Origin: Mercurialis annua | Lineage: Eukaryota > Streptophyta > Magnoliopsida > Malpighiales > Euphorbiaceae | DNA: 64,000 nt | NCBI RefSeq assembly: GCF_937616625.2 | Contig: NC_065571.1 | Location: forward strand, 56,777,651 to 56,841,650 | Direction: 5' to 3' | In this document: positions 63,225 to 64,000 of the stretch, piece by piece | How positions within the stretch are numbered: position 1 is the first letter of the stretch | Layout of the letters: each line of letters begins with the position of its first letter | Notes under the pieces: model-generated | What the model was told of the DNA's origin: nothing | Databases searched by the model: none | What the model saw: the letters and a program-made list of their open reading frames with translations, nothing else | Translations under genes and position numbers: made by a program

Positions 63225-64000
63225 GTAAGTTATCGAAATAAATTTCATGAACTCTTACATCCGTATTGCTGAGTATATATTGCTTTTGTCACGTGAATAT
63301 ACCAAGTATTCTTCTCGAAATTAAGAGGACATAGTCAAATTGCTAATATGCTTCAGAAAGAAGATCAATACTTCAGCCAAATGTTCAGTTTCCAAGTTAA
63401 TATCAAATGGTTTAGTTTCTTTCAGTTAAGATATAAACACCCTGTTGAGAGGGAAGAGATTTCGAAAGCTAACGAGAGAAGAAACCCCATTTTCAGTTAT
63501 TAATTCAGCGTTACCCATGCTCTTGATTCCTGCCTGTGATCCTTCGTTGCACAATCTAACAATAAGCATGAATTTATTTTCTGTTTCTTCAACTTTGCGT
63601 TTGGAATTTTGGGTGGAGAGTTATGTAGTTGATGAGCTTTAAGACATGAACATGTGCTTAAATTGATATAGCTTATATCTAGTGCACTTTTTGTTTCTAT
63701 TTTAACTTCAAAAGGGCCGAAGGTTACTTTTTTGATTTAGCTGTTCAATTATTCTGATTAGAAATTAGAGAGGAGAAGAAAAGTTATATTGAATTGTTAA
63801 TAACACAATTTGTCCAATCAGTATGAATTTTGGGCTGCATAAGCTTGTTTTGAATGATTGATTGTATTCGAGAGTTTAGTGGAAGGATTAAAGAGTTCTT
63901 GTCAAGTGTATATTTGTAGCTCGAAGCGATAATTTTAAAAATTTATTGACCAGAGTTAAAAAATATAACTAGCCCCAAGAAGATCTGCATAATAAGAAGA
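63225..64000 (+). other. TT9 intron 12, running off the right edge
   Basis: It begins GTAAGTTATC after the exon ending KKLLL. No continuation exon was recognised. The 65-codon frame at 63445-63642 lacks family motifs. Confidence 0.5.

Overview
This is a nuclear DNA window from a flowering plant, almost certainly a eudicot. The evidence is strongly AT-rich intergenic DNA, short GT-AG introns, typical plant gene families and plant-type transposable elements. The species cannot be fixed from the sequence alone. No tRNA, rRNA, CRISPR or operon structure was seen.

Genes, left to right. (1) 869-2389, minus: the first six coding exons of a plasma-membrane autoinhibited Ca2+-ATPase of the ACA8/ACA10 type; the rest lies beyond the left edge. 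(2) 12597-17158, minus: a seven-exon gene for a LisH plus SRP40-C-terminal (Nopp140-like) nucleolar protein of 426 aa. (3) 17580-19995, plus: a complete six-exon gene for ribosomal protein uL30 (RPL7, 245 aa). Genes 2 and 3 are head to head and share a 421 bp promoter with telo-boxes and a site II-like motif, which suits joint control of ribosome biogenesis. (4) 23119-23352 and 23822-24211, plus: two unrecognised small ORFs. (5) 30541-30744, minus: a conserved small plant protein with two CxxC pairs. (6) 57868 to past the right edge, plus: the first twelve coding exons (460 codons) of a TRANSPARENT TESTA 9 / GFS9 (CLEC16A-like) gene, preceded by an overlapping upstream ORF.

Most of the rest is mobile DNA. 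The dominant item is a full-length, very young Ty3/gypsy chromovirus (35539-46451, minus). It has 3195 bp LTRs that differ at only three positions I could find, a GTTTG target duplication, an iMet primer-binding site and a single uninterrupted gag(C-terminal)-pol frame ending in a chromodomain. It is not fully functional as read: most of the capsid part of gag is missing, the gag start is out of frame with pol, and the third catalytic residue of the integrase reads Lys instead of Glu.

Around it are many non-autonomous DNA elements whose ends can be placed by TIRs and target duplications. They include several Mutator-like foldback elements with 9-10 bp duplications, a CACTA element, a Stowaway, a Tourist-type element, a hAT-like element and two related Helitrons. 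One Mutator-like element (55018-56056) carries an unusual internal array of nested GAGACGAAC hairpins.

I found no convincing new multi-gene system. The items most worth a second look are the damaged but recent retrotransposon, the hairpin-array element, the shared nucleolar-gene promoter, the TT9 uORF and the two unknown ORFs near 23-24 kb.
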